From positions 1 to 64,000 of the forward strand of contig CADBYS010000026.1 in the NCBI GenBank assembly GCA_902798965.1: 64,000 nucleotides of DNA, given 5' to 3'. The stretch is from an uncultured Bacteroidales bacterium. Its GTDB lineage: Bacteria; Bacteroidota; Bacteroidia; Bacteroidales; Paludibacteraceae. Below, in pieces: positions 1 to 7,690 of this stretch. Within the stretch, counting starts at the first letter, position 1, and each line of letters begins with the position of its first letter. Position numbers and translations under genes: made by a program. The notes under the pieces are model-generated. The model saw only the letters and a program-made list of their open reading frames with translations. It ran no database searches and had not been told where the DNA came from.

Positions 1-21
1 TCGGGTTTATTTAGGTTAATT

Positions 22-147
22 GCTGCTTGTGGGTTTGCGCCTCGCAGAGGTGAGGATTAGATTGATAAGGTAGCCATCAAGCTGGCTTGAATGGATGCCT
101 TAGCAAGCTAAGACTCACGTGCAAAGCACGGCAACCCACAAGCAGTG
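22..147 (+). ncRNA. Possible multi-branched structured RNA
   Basis: A long closing stem pairs 23-38 with 131-145 (about 15 base pairs with one bulged T). Inside it are a perfect CCTC/GAGG hairpin at 40-50, a bulged hairpin pairing 74-81 with 86-94 under a 66-70/98-102 helix, an alternative CTTAGC/GCTAAG helix at 99-112, and a CGTG/CACG hairpin at 118-130. A T-rich run (148-161) follows on the plus strand, as in an intrinsic terminator, so I favour a plus-strand transcript. It could also be the 3' end of the minus-strand gene at 190-582. I cannot match it to a named RNA family. Pairings are read directly; function is inference. Confidence 0.4.
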
Positions 148-189
148 TTTTTTAGGTTTTTGTTCTAACCCACACCCGCAGGCAGATTA

Positions 190-582
190 CTAACCTTGGT
201 GCTCGGCGTCGTAGGCTGCACCAACGACCATCCACAGGTAGGATACCAGGGTCTTCTTGCCGCCCGGGGTGTTCTTCTGTGCCTCGAAGGCCTCGCGATC
301 CTGGTTCATCGTCGCCAGGTTCTTCTTGCGCTGTGCCACCTGCGCCGATACTACCGAGAAACGGGTGCGTGCTGCCAACTCGTCCGCGGTGGGATCGGTG
401 CTGCGGGTGTACGCGTCAGCCGGCTTCGAGTAGATGCGCTGACAGTTCGGGTTCGTGGTCGGTGCCGTACGGTGCGTCATGATCAGGTAGTTTCCGTGCT
501 TGTGACCGTTCGCTTTCTTCGGTTTCAACATTGCGCCCTGGATGTACTCAATACCAGCCGCGCCTACAGTTGCTTTTGCCAT
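190..582 (-). CDS. Conserved-looking hypothetical protein, 130 aa
   Basis: I do not recognise a characterised family. The protein is small, soluble-looking and basic in its first half (KPKKANGHKHGNY), with no signal peptide or membrane segment. Residues 65-125 contain Ala-rich, probably helical segments (AARTRFSVVSAQVAQRKKNL) and end in a Gly-Gly-Lys-Lys loop followed by a hydrophobic helix (SYLWMVVGAAY). It starts at a clear ATG at 582. The structured element at 22-147 lies just downstream and a hairpin-rich spacer (583-824) lies upstream. Its setting among small orphan genes and inverted repeats suggests accessory or mobile DNA, but no mobility gene is visible. Confidence 0.6.
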   Translation of the reverse strand: MAKATVGAAGIEYIQGAMLKPKKANGHKHGNYLIMTHRTAPTTNPNCQRIYSKPADAYTRSTDPTADELAARTRFSVVSAQVAQRKKNLATMNQDREAFEAQKNTPGGKKTLVSYLWMVVGAAYDAEHQG

Positions 583-709
583 TTTGTGTTCGGCGTTGTT
601 TAGTTATCTATTCACGAATTAATCGAATTAAACTAATTCAGTGGATAGAATCCTCGCGCCGTACGAGGGGTTTAATATGTCAAAGATCGCTGCAACCCTT
701 TCTTTTGGT

Positions 710-761
710 CGTCTGTGACGCTCGCAAAAATGCGAGCGAAATGCAAAATATATTTCAGACG
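710..761. repeat. Nested inverted repeat in spacer
   Basis: A perfect 8-bp stem CGCTCGCA/TGCGAGCG (719-726 with 731-738) closes an AAAA loop. It is nested inside an outer CGTCTG/CAGACG pair (710-715 with 756-761). It lies between two minus-strand genes, 63 bases past the stop of the sigma-like gene's upstream side neighbour boundary at 825 and before the gene at 582. It could act as a terminator or RNA processing site. There is no strong T-run on the minus strand, so the terminator role is weak. Confidence 0.35.
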
Positions 762-824
762 ATAACGCCGCGGGCTGCTTTACGGCGAGAGGGTGTTCCG
801 GAACTATGTCCCTCTATTAAGTAG

Positions 825-1451
825 TCATTTTGCTACAAGCTTTAGCCGTGAAACAGTGCGTGCAAGATTCTGACTAACAGCCTGCTGAGAAATTTTTAAC
901 TTGTGTGAAATTTCGCACTCATTGTAGCCTTGACGATACAATCGCAATACCTTGCATGCACGTCTGTGATTCCGTTCACGGGGCTGCGGATGTTCGGCAT
1001 AATAACGGATCAGCTTATCGACGCGTTGCCCTACTTTCTCGCGGTACTCAAGGTCGGTTTCGTCCGGTCGGTCGAAATCAAGCATCTCTGTGTTGTCGTG
1101 GCACTCAAAGTGACTCTCGTGCTCATCGCGGCGCTTGAGAAGATTGCCGTAGAACTCCACGTAGGCGTTCGTAAAGTCCTCTATCTCATTCTTTTGCGAA
1201 TCCTCAAACAACGCGATATACGTGTCGTTGAACAGGTCGTCATCGTAGATGTTTTTACTGTACAGCACATTCTTGATGCTTATCATATTGGTTTCAAAAG
1301 CTTTGGCAAATTCTTTTTTAGTCATAATTGTCTTTTTTATTTTTGTTCCGGAGGGGGAAACCCCGATAAAACCCCGATAAAACCCCGATGAAAGCCCGAT
1401 GGGAGTTTCTTCCTCATAGTACTCCTCTTCATAATATTCCTCGTGTATCAT
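825..1451 (-). CDS. Sigma-70-like / HTH regulatory protein
   Basis: The C-terminus (about residues 165-205) reads as a sigma-70 region 4 helix-turn-helix: KVLRLYRQGYNECEISHKL followed by SQQAVSQNLARTVSRLK. The middle contains DLFNDTYIALFE, which resembles the region 2 helix of ECF-type sigma factors. It would direct RNA polymerase or bind DNA as a small regulator. The ATG at 1451 overlaps the stop of the preceding gene (ATGA), suggesting translational coupling. However, residues 1-41 are low complexity (YYEEEYYEEE) and run through an 11-nt tandem repeat at 1358-1401, so the ATG at 1324 (MTKKEFAKAF) is a credible alternative start. The sigma assignment rests on motif resemblance only. Confidence 0.5.
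   Translation of the reverse strand: MIHEEYYEEEYYEEETPIGLSSGFYRGFIGVSPSGTKIKKTIMTKKEFAKAFETNMISIKNVLYSKNIYDDDLFNDTYIALFEDSQKNEIEDFTNAYVEFYGNLLKRRDEHESHFECHDNTEMLDFDRPDETDLEYREKVGQRVDKLIRYYAEHPQPRERNHRRACKVLRLYRQGYNECEISHKLKISQQAVSQNLARTVSRLKLVAK
1358..1401 (-). repeat. Four imperfect 11-nt direct repeats
   Basis: On the minus strand the unit ATCGGGGTTTT recurs about four times, with the outer copies degenerate (CATCGGGCTTT, ATCGGGGTTTC). The array sits in or just upstream of the 5' end of the sigma-like gene. If the gene starts at 1451 it encodes the GFYRGFIGV segment. If it starts at 1324 the array is a 5' leader and could be a protein-binding or RNA element. Confidence 0.6.
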
Positions 1452-1807
1452 AACTCAAATCGTTTTTTGATGGTCATCTCATAATCCTCGGCATCCTGCC
1501 GGGTGTAGAGTCCTGCCTGGCCTTGATAGATGGCGATGAAGAGCTCCTGATCGGCGGGGATGTTTCGGCCGTTATAGTTCGTCGGCACGGGTTCGGGGAA
1601 GCGCATCACCCAAAAGAACGGATTCGTTTTTGGTGCGCCGTGTTCGCTGAGGTAATCACGCATCGCGCGGCGCGCAACCTTGCTGCGCTCCAGCCACCGC
1701 ATGAACGTCGCGGCTTTGCGGTTCGTGGAATGCTCCGAGCCCAGAAAATGACTCCAGATGTCGTTGCTGAACTCACCATATTTACGGTTTAATTCTTGTG
1801 TATCCAT
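1448..1807 (-). CDS. Hypothetical protein, 119 aa
   Basis: I do not recognise this family. It is a soluble-looking protein without signal peptide: an N-terminal helical part (NRKAATFMRWLERSKVARRA), a central proline/aromatic segment (NPFFWVMRFPEPVPTNY) and a C-terminal helix rich in acidic and basic residues (TRQDAEDYEMTIKKRFEL). It overlaps the sigma-like gene by 4 nt (ATGA), so the two are probably translated together. Its ATG at 1807 follows an AT-rich leader, and a short heptamer array lies 60 bp upstream at 1867-1887. A role as a partner of the sigma-like protein is possible but only inferred from the overlap. Confidence 0.55.
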   Translation of the reverse strand: MDTQELNRKYGEFSNDIWSHFLGSEHSTNRKAATFMRWLERSKVARRAMRDYLSEHGAPKTNPFFWVMRFPEPVPTNYNGRNIPADQELFIAIYQGQAGLYTRQDAEDYEMTIKKRFEL

Positions 1808-1866
1808 AATGATTAAAAATTTTTAAAACTCCCGCCTCTTAACCCCAAACCCCATTACTACTCTGT

Positions 1867-1887
1867 TAGGAGTTAAGAGTCGAGAGT
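1867..1887. repeat. Heptamer array upstream of 119-aa gene
   Basis: Three consecutive 7-nt units on the plus strand: TAGGAGT, TAAGAGT, CGAGAGT. This is one of the window's family of short imperfect heptamer arrays, placed in the leader region of the minus-strand gene ending at 1807. Confidence 0.5.
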
Positions 1888-2065
1888 ATTTTATTTTTCT
1901 TTTTTGGTTCTTTTTTCTTTTGTTTGTTTTCTTTGATCGCCCAAGATTGGTCGATGCATTATCTCGCGCCTGACGTCGCGAGCACTTAACAAATACTTCT
2001 CTCGCTCATGAAATCGCGAGCACATAACACTCGCGTTCGGCAAATGGGGTGCGGAGATTAATCTT

Positions 2066-2154
2066 GTGGTCTCGGGTGCTCCTGTTTTTGCGACACCCCC
2101 CTGTCCCCCTAAAAGGGTGGAGATAGGTCGCTAAACAGGACACCACGAGCCCAC
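2066..2154. ncRNA. Long imperfect inverted repeat, possible RNA
   Basis: Positions 2066-2094 pair with 2127-2154: GTGG, CTCG, GTG, TCCTGTTT and GCGAC blocks match their complements with small bulges, giving more than 20 base pairs. The enclosed part holds a CCCT/AGGG hairpin (2107-2117). The architecture (long closing stem around short hairpins) recalls the element at 22-147, although the sequences differ. It could be a structured RNA, or a palindromic end of a mobile element. Confidence 0.35.
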
Positions 2155-2253
2155 TTCAACGCTGGTGCGTTGTGCCGGATGACATCCGGCAAAATGAAAG
2201 AAGCTAAGCCACAATCAGCAGGAAAGATTGTTACATCTATATTTTTCATCATT

Positions 2254-2316
2254 GCATCGTCTTTCGGAGGGTTAAGATCATCTCAACGCGAGATGTCATG
2301 TTCCGAAAAACGATGC
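2254..2316. repeat. Bipartite inverted repeat
   Basis: An outer stem pairs GCATCGTCTTTCGGA (2254-2268) with TCCGAAAAACGATGC (2302-2316), about 14 of 15 positions. An inner hairpin CATCTC/GAGATG (2279-2284 with 2290-2295) sits inside. It lies in the gene-free segment upstream of nothing obvious on either strand. It could be an RNA hairpin or a recombination site; I cannot choose. Confidence 0.45.
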
Positions 2317-2381
2317 AAAGGTAGGGAAAATATAAAGGAGTGCCTAATGTTCCTAAAATGCTTATTTAAATAGGAATCAAC

Positions 2382-2416
2382 AAAAAATGGGCAATCCTTT
2401 CGGAAAGCCCATTTTT
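2382..2416 (-). terminator. Intrinsic terminator after the R-M gene pair
   Basis: AAAAATGGGC (2383-2392) and GCCCATTTTT (2407-2416) form a strong A/T-flanked stem. Read on the minus strand it ends in a T-run, as expected for termination of the operon that ends at 2467. The symmetric flanks mean it could work in both directions. Confidence 0.7.
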
Positions 2417-2466
2417 ACGAGGGAAACGAGGAATAAAAAAAGTGGATTAGTTCCTAAAATTCCTAA

Positions 2467-3735
2467 TTATTTACGGAAATAGGAATCTAAATCATCATAG
2501 ATTTGATAGTCTTTTTTGCCTTCGTTGATGATCTTGCAGATCTTGCTTGAAAATGCTTTTTGGCGTACGGCGCACTCTAATTCGCATTGCTCTGTGAAAA
2601 ATCGGTATATCGCCGCACCTTGGGGTTCTTTGCTGACCCATCCTCGTTCGTTCCAGCGATACCAGAAGCAAGCAACCATGAGGTTTAGGCGGTTGGTGGA
2701 CTGACTGTCGAGTTGCATGTTTCCCATCCTGTGGTCGGCGACAAATTTGCAGACACGTTCGGCTTCGGTTTTGGATCGGAATGTGTCTTCATTGCCACGT
2801 ACGTCCGCGAACAGGTATTGTGTTTTCGGTCCACGCGGCTTGGCCGGTGCGGAAGCTTCCTGCTTAGGCGTTTCCGCTTTGGGTGTTTCATCGTCCCAAG
2901 CTCGAAGACTTCTGTCCATCCCTTCGAATATACACTGACGGAACTCTTCGATTTGTTCGGGTGTTAGTTCATCGATACCAAAGAGTTTGAGCACTTTGAT
3001 GTCTTGCCAATCTTCCCGGAGCAGTCGAACTATTTGTGCTGCTTTTTGTGCGCCGAAATGGTCGTATATCGAGTTAATCTCCATACGAATGTATAGCGGG
3101 CTGCAATACGGCCAAATAGCATTTCCCAAAATATACTTCTTATCCGGATTGAGATGGAGTGAATGCCATTTTTTAATAGGATTGGTCAAAAGCCGATCCC
3201 AAACAATCATATCTTTCGGGACATTATAACCACGATATATAGGTATATCCATGGCTTTCGGCAATTTGTTGGCAAACCACTCTCTACGCGCAGAAATCCA
3301 ATCGAAAAATAGGTCGCTACATGGTGAACAGGTATTCCTTTCCTCGCTTGATTTTTCTGCAGCCACTCTTCCTGTCACGATAAACTTCGTTTCTAACTCA
3401 TTCGGAATATCATCAATCCAAACAAGCGGATTCTGCATCAAATTCAAAATGCGCTGCATGGTATCAGTATCGTAACTATCCGTAGTCCTGAGCCAATCAA
3501 TCATCTTAATATGAATAAGACATTGTTCCGCCAACAAGTGTAGTTGCAACAGATTATCTCCCCACGAAAAATAGTTGGTGTAATACAAGCCGCTCTGCTT
3601 GTCGAATTCCAGTTCATGCAATTTATATATTTGTCCGTTCTTTATACGAGAACGGAGCAACTTTTTCATTTCATCAATGGTAACGTAGGGAGTACGATGA
3701 GAATATTCACATGGTATATCGAATTCGCTTTCCAT
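2467..3735 (-). CDS. Unknown protein coupled to MmeI-like enzyme, 422 aa
   Basis: I do not recognise a known family. There is no signal peptide or membrane segment. Residues about 1-275 form an all-alpha-looking domain rich in Trp and Tyr (FSWGDNLLQLHLLAEQCLIH). A Pro/Ala/Lys linker (about 285-305, KAETPKQEASAPAKPRG) leads to a C-terminal domain with charged helices (FWYRWNERGWVSKEPQGAA and EGKKDYQIYDDLDSYF). The gene starts 4 nt after the stop of the restriction-modification gene and shares its terminator, so the two are almost certainly cotranscribed. It could be an accessory specificity or regulatory factor, or an unrelated passenger; the first is inference from spacing alone. Confidence 0.6.
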   Translation of the reverse strand: MESEFDIPCEYSHRTPYVTIDEMKKLLRSRIKNGQIYKLHELEFDKQSGLYYTNYFSWGDNLLQLHLLAEQCLIHIKMIDWLRTTDSYDTDTMQRILNLMQNPLVWIDDIPNELETKFIVTGRVAAEKSSEERNTCSPCSDLFFDWISARREWFANKLPKAMDIPIYRGYNVPKDMIVWDRLLTNPIKKWHSLHLNPDKKYILGNAIWPYCSPLYIRMEINSIYDHFGAQKAAQIVRLLREDWQDIKVLKLFGIDELTPEQIEEFRQCIFEGMDRSLRAWDDETPKAETPKQEASAPAKPRGPKTQYLFADVRGNEDTFRSKTEAERVCKFVADHRMGNMQLDSQSTNRLNLMVACFWYRWNERGWVSKEPQGAAIYRFFTEQCELECAVRQKAFSSKICKIINEGKKDYQIYDDLDSYFRK

Positions 3736-3739
3736 ATTC

Positions 3740-6496
3740 TTATTTCGTTAAATCTTGATACATTTCAAACAATTTTGCCACGCAATCGCTTTCGGTCATC
3801 TTCGTGCTAAAGCCGTAAGCCGCCATCACGGCACGATCATTCTCTTGGTGTGCCTTGCGCAGTTCGGGGGGCATCGTTACCTCGTCGTAGAGGTCAGCGA
3901 GCGAACAATCAGGATACTTGGCGCGCGCATCCAATATGGCTTGGGCTGTTTGCTCTATCTTTGCCTTCTGTTCGTCCGTTGGCGTTGGCCACGGGAAGTT
4001 GTTGTAGACGATGGTGTTACTATAGCGATAGTCTGATTTGAGACGACCGCAAACAGCACGCATCCAAGCGTTATGAATGTTGGACGTCATTACTCCGAAG
4101 TGGTAGAGGCCCGCTTGCGGAACGACGAAAGCGAGGTTGCTCGTAACAATATCCTTAGTCATATAGCCGATAGGTATATATCGACGCCTTTCTGAACTGA
4201 CGCTTGGCACGAGCAAATAATCGCTATCCGGCTGTCGGTTTTCTGTAAACAATGTCGGATAATCTGCCCATTTTTGCGTAGCGGCTTTAGGGCTGGATAG
4301 TCTCATCTGACGCACGTTTTCAATACGCTCTAAAACTGGCTGACAGGTACGCAATACAGATGGACTCACGTTCACCAACCACAAACAATAGCGAAATTTA
4401 TTATTAATGAATTCATCGGAGCCGATAAATCGACGGACGTACGGAGCTATCTGTGGATACTCGCTCACTAATTCATCCCTTTCTTCTTGTGAAAGAATCA
4501 GATTTCCACCGTCAGTAGGCTGACTTCCTTTAATCATCTCCGGTACAGCACACATAGGCTTCTTGCGATTCTCAATAAAGACATTAGGTGCATCCAATAG
4601 ATAGCCATTGATATTGGCACACTGCGTATATGTTCCATCCGGTAAATATAGCCGTTTCTGTACTTGGTTGTTGGCAATAGAAAATCCAAGAATAACACAA
4701 TGTACGTGTGCTTTGATGTCCGCTTCGCTATCCCAACGGAAGGTACGATACGCGAAATCGAAATGGATGCCATATTTCTCAAAGAGAGGTTTCCATATAG
4801 CTGCAACTTGTTCGCCTTGTGTGATAGAATTGGTAGAGACAAGCGCTGCATGTATAGCGGGATTCTCCTTCATCATTTCAGCAGACTTGAGATACCAGCC
4901 AGCAACATAATCAATGTTACTGCCGAAACCTTTCATAATCGCTGCGAGATCATCTTTCTGCTCCTTGCTTTGATAGGTATATCCTACAAACGGCGGATTG
5001 CCCATGATGTAGTTGAGCTTTTCGGGGGCGATGACTTCCGACCAGTTGACGCGCAGCGCGTTGCCTTCGTGGATATAGGCGTTGGTCTTGAGCGGTAAGA
5101 AGTCCATGGCACGACCGGCAATAGCCGAGGTCTCCTTGAGCGTCTGGCTCTCGGCAATCCACAAGGCAGTCTTGGCTACGGTACAAGCGAAGTCGTTGAT
5201 CTCTATGCCGTAGAACTGCGAGATATTGACCTTGATGAGAATATCGAAGGTAAGCACGTTTTCCCCGCCGAACATGGCTTGGATGACTTTGTTCTCCAAC
5301 CGACGCAGCGAGAGGAACGTTTCCGTGAGGAAGTTACCGCTACCGCAAGCGGGATCAAAGAACGTGAGACTTGCCAACTTATCCTGGAAGACCTGCAAGG
5401 CTTGCTTGCGCGCACCGGCTTGCTTGATCTCCTGAATCTGCGCAAACTCTTTCTTTAGCCCGTTCAGGAACAAGGGGTCGATAACCTTATGGATATTCTC
5501 GATAGAGGTGTAGTGCATACCCCCGCTGCGACGCGTCTCGGGGTTCAAGGTGCTCTCGAACACCGCACCGAAGATAGTAGGACTGATCTCACTCCAGTCG
5601 AAGTCGTCGGAGGCTTTGGCAAGTAGCAGTTCCTTGAGCTCGTTGGTGAAACGCGGCACGATGATCTTCTCCTCGCTGAACAAGCCACCGTTCACGTAGG
5701 GGAAGGCAGCGATATCCGGCTCCAGATACGGGTCGCGTTCGGCAAGCGGCGTATCCAATAACACGAACAAGTCCATGAGCGCGCGGCGGAAATCCGTAGC
5801 GCCGTACTTGACCAGATAGTCATGGAACGCCGTGCGGCTGTTGAACAGACCGGCATCTTCGGCATAAAGGCAGAACACCAGACGCACGCAGAGGATATTC
5901 AGGCTGCGGAGCGTCTCGGGAGAGTTGGGGTCGATATATTGCTCAAGCAGCTTGTCGTAGATACGGCCGACAAGTTCACCCGCCTTGACGCTAACCTCCA
6001 TCTCGCGCTTGAGATGTTCGTTGCCTTCGTCCACAAGGAACTGCAGGCGGTAGTATTCCTTTTCGAGATTTTCGAGAAGGATCTTCTGCGGTTCGCCGTT
6101 CGGCTGCTCCATGTCATATACCCAGAACTCGCGGAAGTTGCAGGTCACGATCCACCGCGGACGCTGGCTGTAGGGCAGTTCCGAGGCATAACGCTTGGCT
6201 TGCTGGAAGGGGTTGAGCGACGTGCCGTCGGATTGCTTGATAGGCGCACCAAGGTCTTTGTTGAGCGATTTCTGCTCAATCATCACTTTGGTTGACGGGA
6301 TGAAACCGTCGATGAACGAGGTGTGGTCGAGGTGCACCTGTTGCTCATAGAGCAAGAACGAGTCCACGTGCTCCACGCCGAACACTTCGGTCAGGAGCGT
6401 TGACCAGAAGATCTGGCTCTCGCCTTTCTCATAGCCTTTACCTTTCCATCGCTCCGCAAACTCCTTTGCGGCTTTTTGTTGTTGTATCTGGGTCAT
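3740..6496 (-). CDS. MmeI-type (type IIL) restriction-modification enzyme
   Basis: A single-chain enzyme that methylates DNA at adenine and, in this family, also cuts at a fixed distance from the site. The N-terminal nuclease signature D63...E74-Q-K76 (IDGF...VMIEQK) matches the D-ExK arrangement of MmeI. A helical spacer follows, then methyltransferase motif I (FDPACGSGNF, about 380-389) and motif IV NPPF (500-503), with the target-recognition region in the last third. The length of 918 aa is close to MmeI itself. All key residues are present and there is no frameshift, so it should be active. No separate methylase or specificity subunit is visible, as expected for this type. The recognition sequence cannot be read from the protein by eye. 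Confidence 0.85.
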   Translation of the reverse strand: MTQIQQQKAAKEFAERWKGKGYEKGESQIFWSTLLTEVFGVEHVDSFLLYEQQVHLDHTSFIDGFIPSTKVMIEQKSLNKDLGAPIKQSDGTSLNPFQQAKRYASELPYSQRPRWIVTCNFREFWVYDMEQPNGEPQKILLENLEKEYYRLQFLVDEGNEHLKREMEVSVKAGELVGRIYDKLLEQYIDPNSPETLRSLNILCVRLVFCLYAEDAGLFNSRTAFHDYLVKYGATDFRRALMDLFVLLDTPLAERDPYLEPDIAAFPYVNGGLFSEEKIIVPRFTNELKELLLAKASDDFDWSEISPTIFGAVFESTLNPETRRSGGMHYTSIENIHKVIDPLFLNGLKKEFAQIQEIKQAGARKQALQVFQDKLASLTFFDPACGSGNFLTETFLSLRRLENKVIQAMFGGENVLTFDILIKVNISQFYGIEINDFACTVAKTALWIAESQTLKETSAIAGRAMDFLPLKTNAYIHEGNALRVNWSEVIAPEKLNYIMGNPPFVGYTYQSKEQKDDLAAIMKGFGSNIDYVAGWYLKSAEMMKENPAIHAALVSTNSITQGEQVAAIWKPLFEKYGIHFDFAYRTFRWDSEADIKAHVHCVILGFSIANNQVQKRLYLPDGTYTQCANINGYLLDAPNVFIENRKKPMCAVPEMIKGSQPTDGGNLILSQEERDELVSEYPQIAPYVRRFIGSDEFINNKFRYCLWLVNVSPSVLRTCQPVLERIENVRQMRLSSPKAATQKWADYPTLFTENRQPDSDYLLVPSVSSERRRYIPIGYMTKDIVTSNLAFVVPQAGLYHFGVMTSNIHNAWMRAVCGRLKSDYRYSNTIVYNNFPWPTPTDEQKAKIEQTAQAILDARAKYPDCSLADLYDEVTMPPELRKAHQENDRAVMAAYGFSTKMTESDCVAKLFEMYQDLTK

Positions 6497-6549
6497 ATAG
6501 TGGTATTAGTTTTTCTATATTTCGGATTAGTAAAATAGGCAACACTTTT

Positions 6550-7452
6550 TCAGTAGGTGTATGTGAATTTGAGGCCGAGGATGGTGTGCATCCACCAGTG
6601 GCCTAACTCGCTTTGCATCTTCGGGCTGATGGGGACTTCGGCAGTGAGCGCGAGCTTGTAGGTCATACCGAGGGGACGGGCGAACGAAACACCGATCTCG
6701 GCGGACGGAGCGTACGAGAAGACCCATGTCGTCTCGCGTGTGACTGTGCGTTCGTAGGGGGCATTGTTGTCTTCGGCAGAGGGATTGTGAAGCTCGAAGA
6801 TATTGTAGTCGAGCACACCGAACTTCATGCCGGCTTGCCAATACCAGTACTGCATCTCCATGCCTATCATCACGGGCACTTGCAACCGTACCAGGTTCGT
6901 GCGAAGATTCCAAGGGGTGTCAGTTATTATGCTGTAATCCCTCAAATAATTGATGCTCATCACATCCAGTCCTGTCGTGAGCAGCAGGTTGCGATGGCTG
7001 AACTGATATCCCAGACCTATACCTCCGCCTCCGCAGCTGTAGCTCCACCATTTGCCTTGTACGGAATATGCCTCGAGCGGTGATGTCATGCCGGCTATGA
7101 CCCACGCTGCCAAGCGGTGGGTGCGGTGCAGGGGACGATTGAGACCGGCGGTGTTCGCCGGCTGCAACACAACTTGCAGTGCCGACTGATCGCTTGATGA
7201 ACGGAGGATTGTTTGTGGTTCGTAGCCGCGATACGATACGGTAAGCGTGGCGTTGGCGGGGATGCTAAGTGAGAAGCGCCCGCCGTCGTCGGTGAGCGTA
7301 GCCATCGTCGTGCCTTCTACCGTGATGGTAGCGCCCACCAGAGGCAGACTGTCGGCAGACAGCACTACACCCTCCACGTGCCGTTGTGCCCTGAGCGGCA
7401 TAGCGCAGAGGGTAAGCAGAAAAATGATATAGATAACTCGTGTACGCATCAT
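6550..7452 (-). CDS. Secreted outer-membrane beta-barrel with CarboxypepD_reg-like domain
   Basis: A signal peptide (MMRTRVIYIIFLLTLCAMPL, cleavage near LRAQ) is followed by a carboxypeptidase regulatory-like beta-sandwich (about residues 25-95: VEGVVLSADSLPLVGATITV, then the GGRFSLSIP motif). The rest consists of alternating aromatic/hydrophobic strands ending in FTYTY, typical of a small outer-membrane barrel. Such domain pairs are common in Bacteroidota envelope proteins; the ligand is unknown. I place the start at the ATG at 7452 (or 7449). A longer frame reaches 7482 but would overlap the promoter -7 box at 7480-7487. It is a single-gene unit between the R-M operon and divergent secA. 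Confidence 0.75.
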   Translation of the reverse strand: MMRTRVIYIIFLLTLCAMPLRAQRHVEGVVLSADSLPLVGATITVEGTTMATLTDDGGRFSLSIPANATLTVSYRGYEPQTILRSSSDQSALQVVLQPANTAGLNRPLHRTHRLAAWVIAGMTSPLEAYSVQGKWWSYSCGGGGIGLGYQFSHRNLLLTTGLDVMSINYLRDYSIITDTPWNLRTNLVRLQVPVMIGMEMQYWYWQAGMKFGVLDYNIFELHNPSAEDNNAPYERTVTRETTWVFSYAPSAEIGVSFARPLGMTYKLALTAEVPISPKMQSELGHWWMHTILGLKFTYTY

Positions 7453-7479
7453 GTGCCGGTTTGATTCTAATTCAGCATG

Positions 7480-7511
7480 CAAAGATACAAAAAATAATTG
7501 ATATTTGCAAA
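7480..7511 (-). promoter_or_regulatory. Bacteroidota-type promoter
   Basis: On the minus strand TTTG (7508-7511) is followed after 20 nt by TATCTTTG (7480-7487), the canonical -33/-7 pair of the Bacteroidota housekeeping sigma factor. It drives the barrel gene ending at 6550 and fixes its start downstream of 7480. Confidence 0.75.
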
Positions 7512-7565
7512 TTTTTTAGCAACTTTTTTGTTGCGGGCGAAAATAAAACTGACAAATTGGCAGAA

Positions 7566-7583
7566 TTTACCATAGATGGTAAA
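7566..7583. promoter_or_regulatory. Perfect palindrome upstream of secA
   Basis: TTTACCAT-AG-ATGGTAAA is an 8-bp perfect inverted repeat about 108 bp before the secA start. A weak -7-like TAGTTTTTG lies just downstream (7592-7600), so the palindrome would sit between or beside the promoter elements, where an operator could be. No cognate regulator is identifiable. Confidence 0.4.
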
Positions 7584-7654
7584 GTGTGGTATAGTTTTTG
7601 TAGGTAATGAAGCGGCGGTTGAGAAGATAAAGGATACAAACGACCGCTGCGCTC

Positions 7655-7675
7655 AAAGACAAAAGATAAAAGACG
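7655..7675 (+). repeat. Heptamer array in secA leader
   Basis: Three 7-nt units AAAGACA, AAAGATA, AAAGACG end 15 nt before the secA ATG. They follow a GACCGCTGCGCT segment (7642-7653) that is also found in the 23-nt repeats at 41353-41421. This belongs to the window-wide array family. Confidence 0.6.
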
Positions 7676-7690
7676 AAAACAAACAACAAT

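Larger units (their letters stand above)
1808..2466. other. 659-base gene-free, hairpin-rich segment
   Basis: I find no convincing gene here. The segment contains a heptamer array (1867-1887), a pyrimidine/T-rich tract (about 1888-1933), two copies of TCGCGAGCAC(T/A)TAAC (1976-1990 and 2014-2028), a long imperfect inverted repeat (2066-2154), a 7-bp perfect hairpin GCCGGAT/ATCCGGC (2174-2190), a bipartite inverted repeat (2254-2316) and a terminator (2382-2416). A 67-codon open frame on the plus strand (2170-2373) runs straight through the inverted repeats and looks accidental. Confidence 0.6.

Noticed and set aside
2170..2373. 67-codon frame with an AAAGGAG-like site near its end
   Set aside because: It runs through the 2254-2316 inverted repeat and has no coding character. 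The purine-rich site precedes only an 8-codon tail.
2467..6496. BREX (PglX) or DISARM system
   Set aside because: The methylase has the D-ExK nuclease signature and about 918-residue length of MmeI. No brxA/B/C, pglZ or drm genes are nearby.
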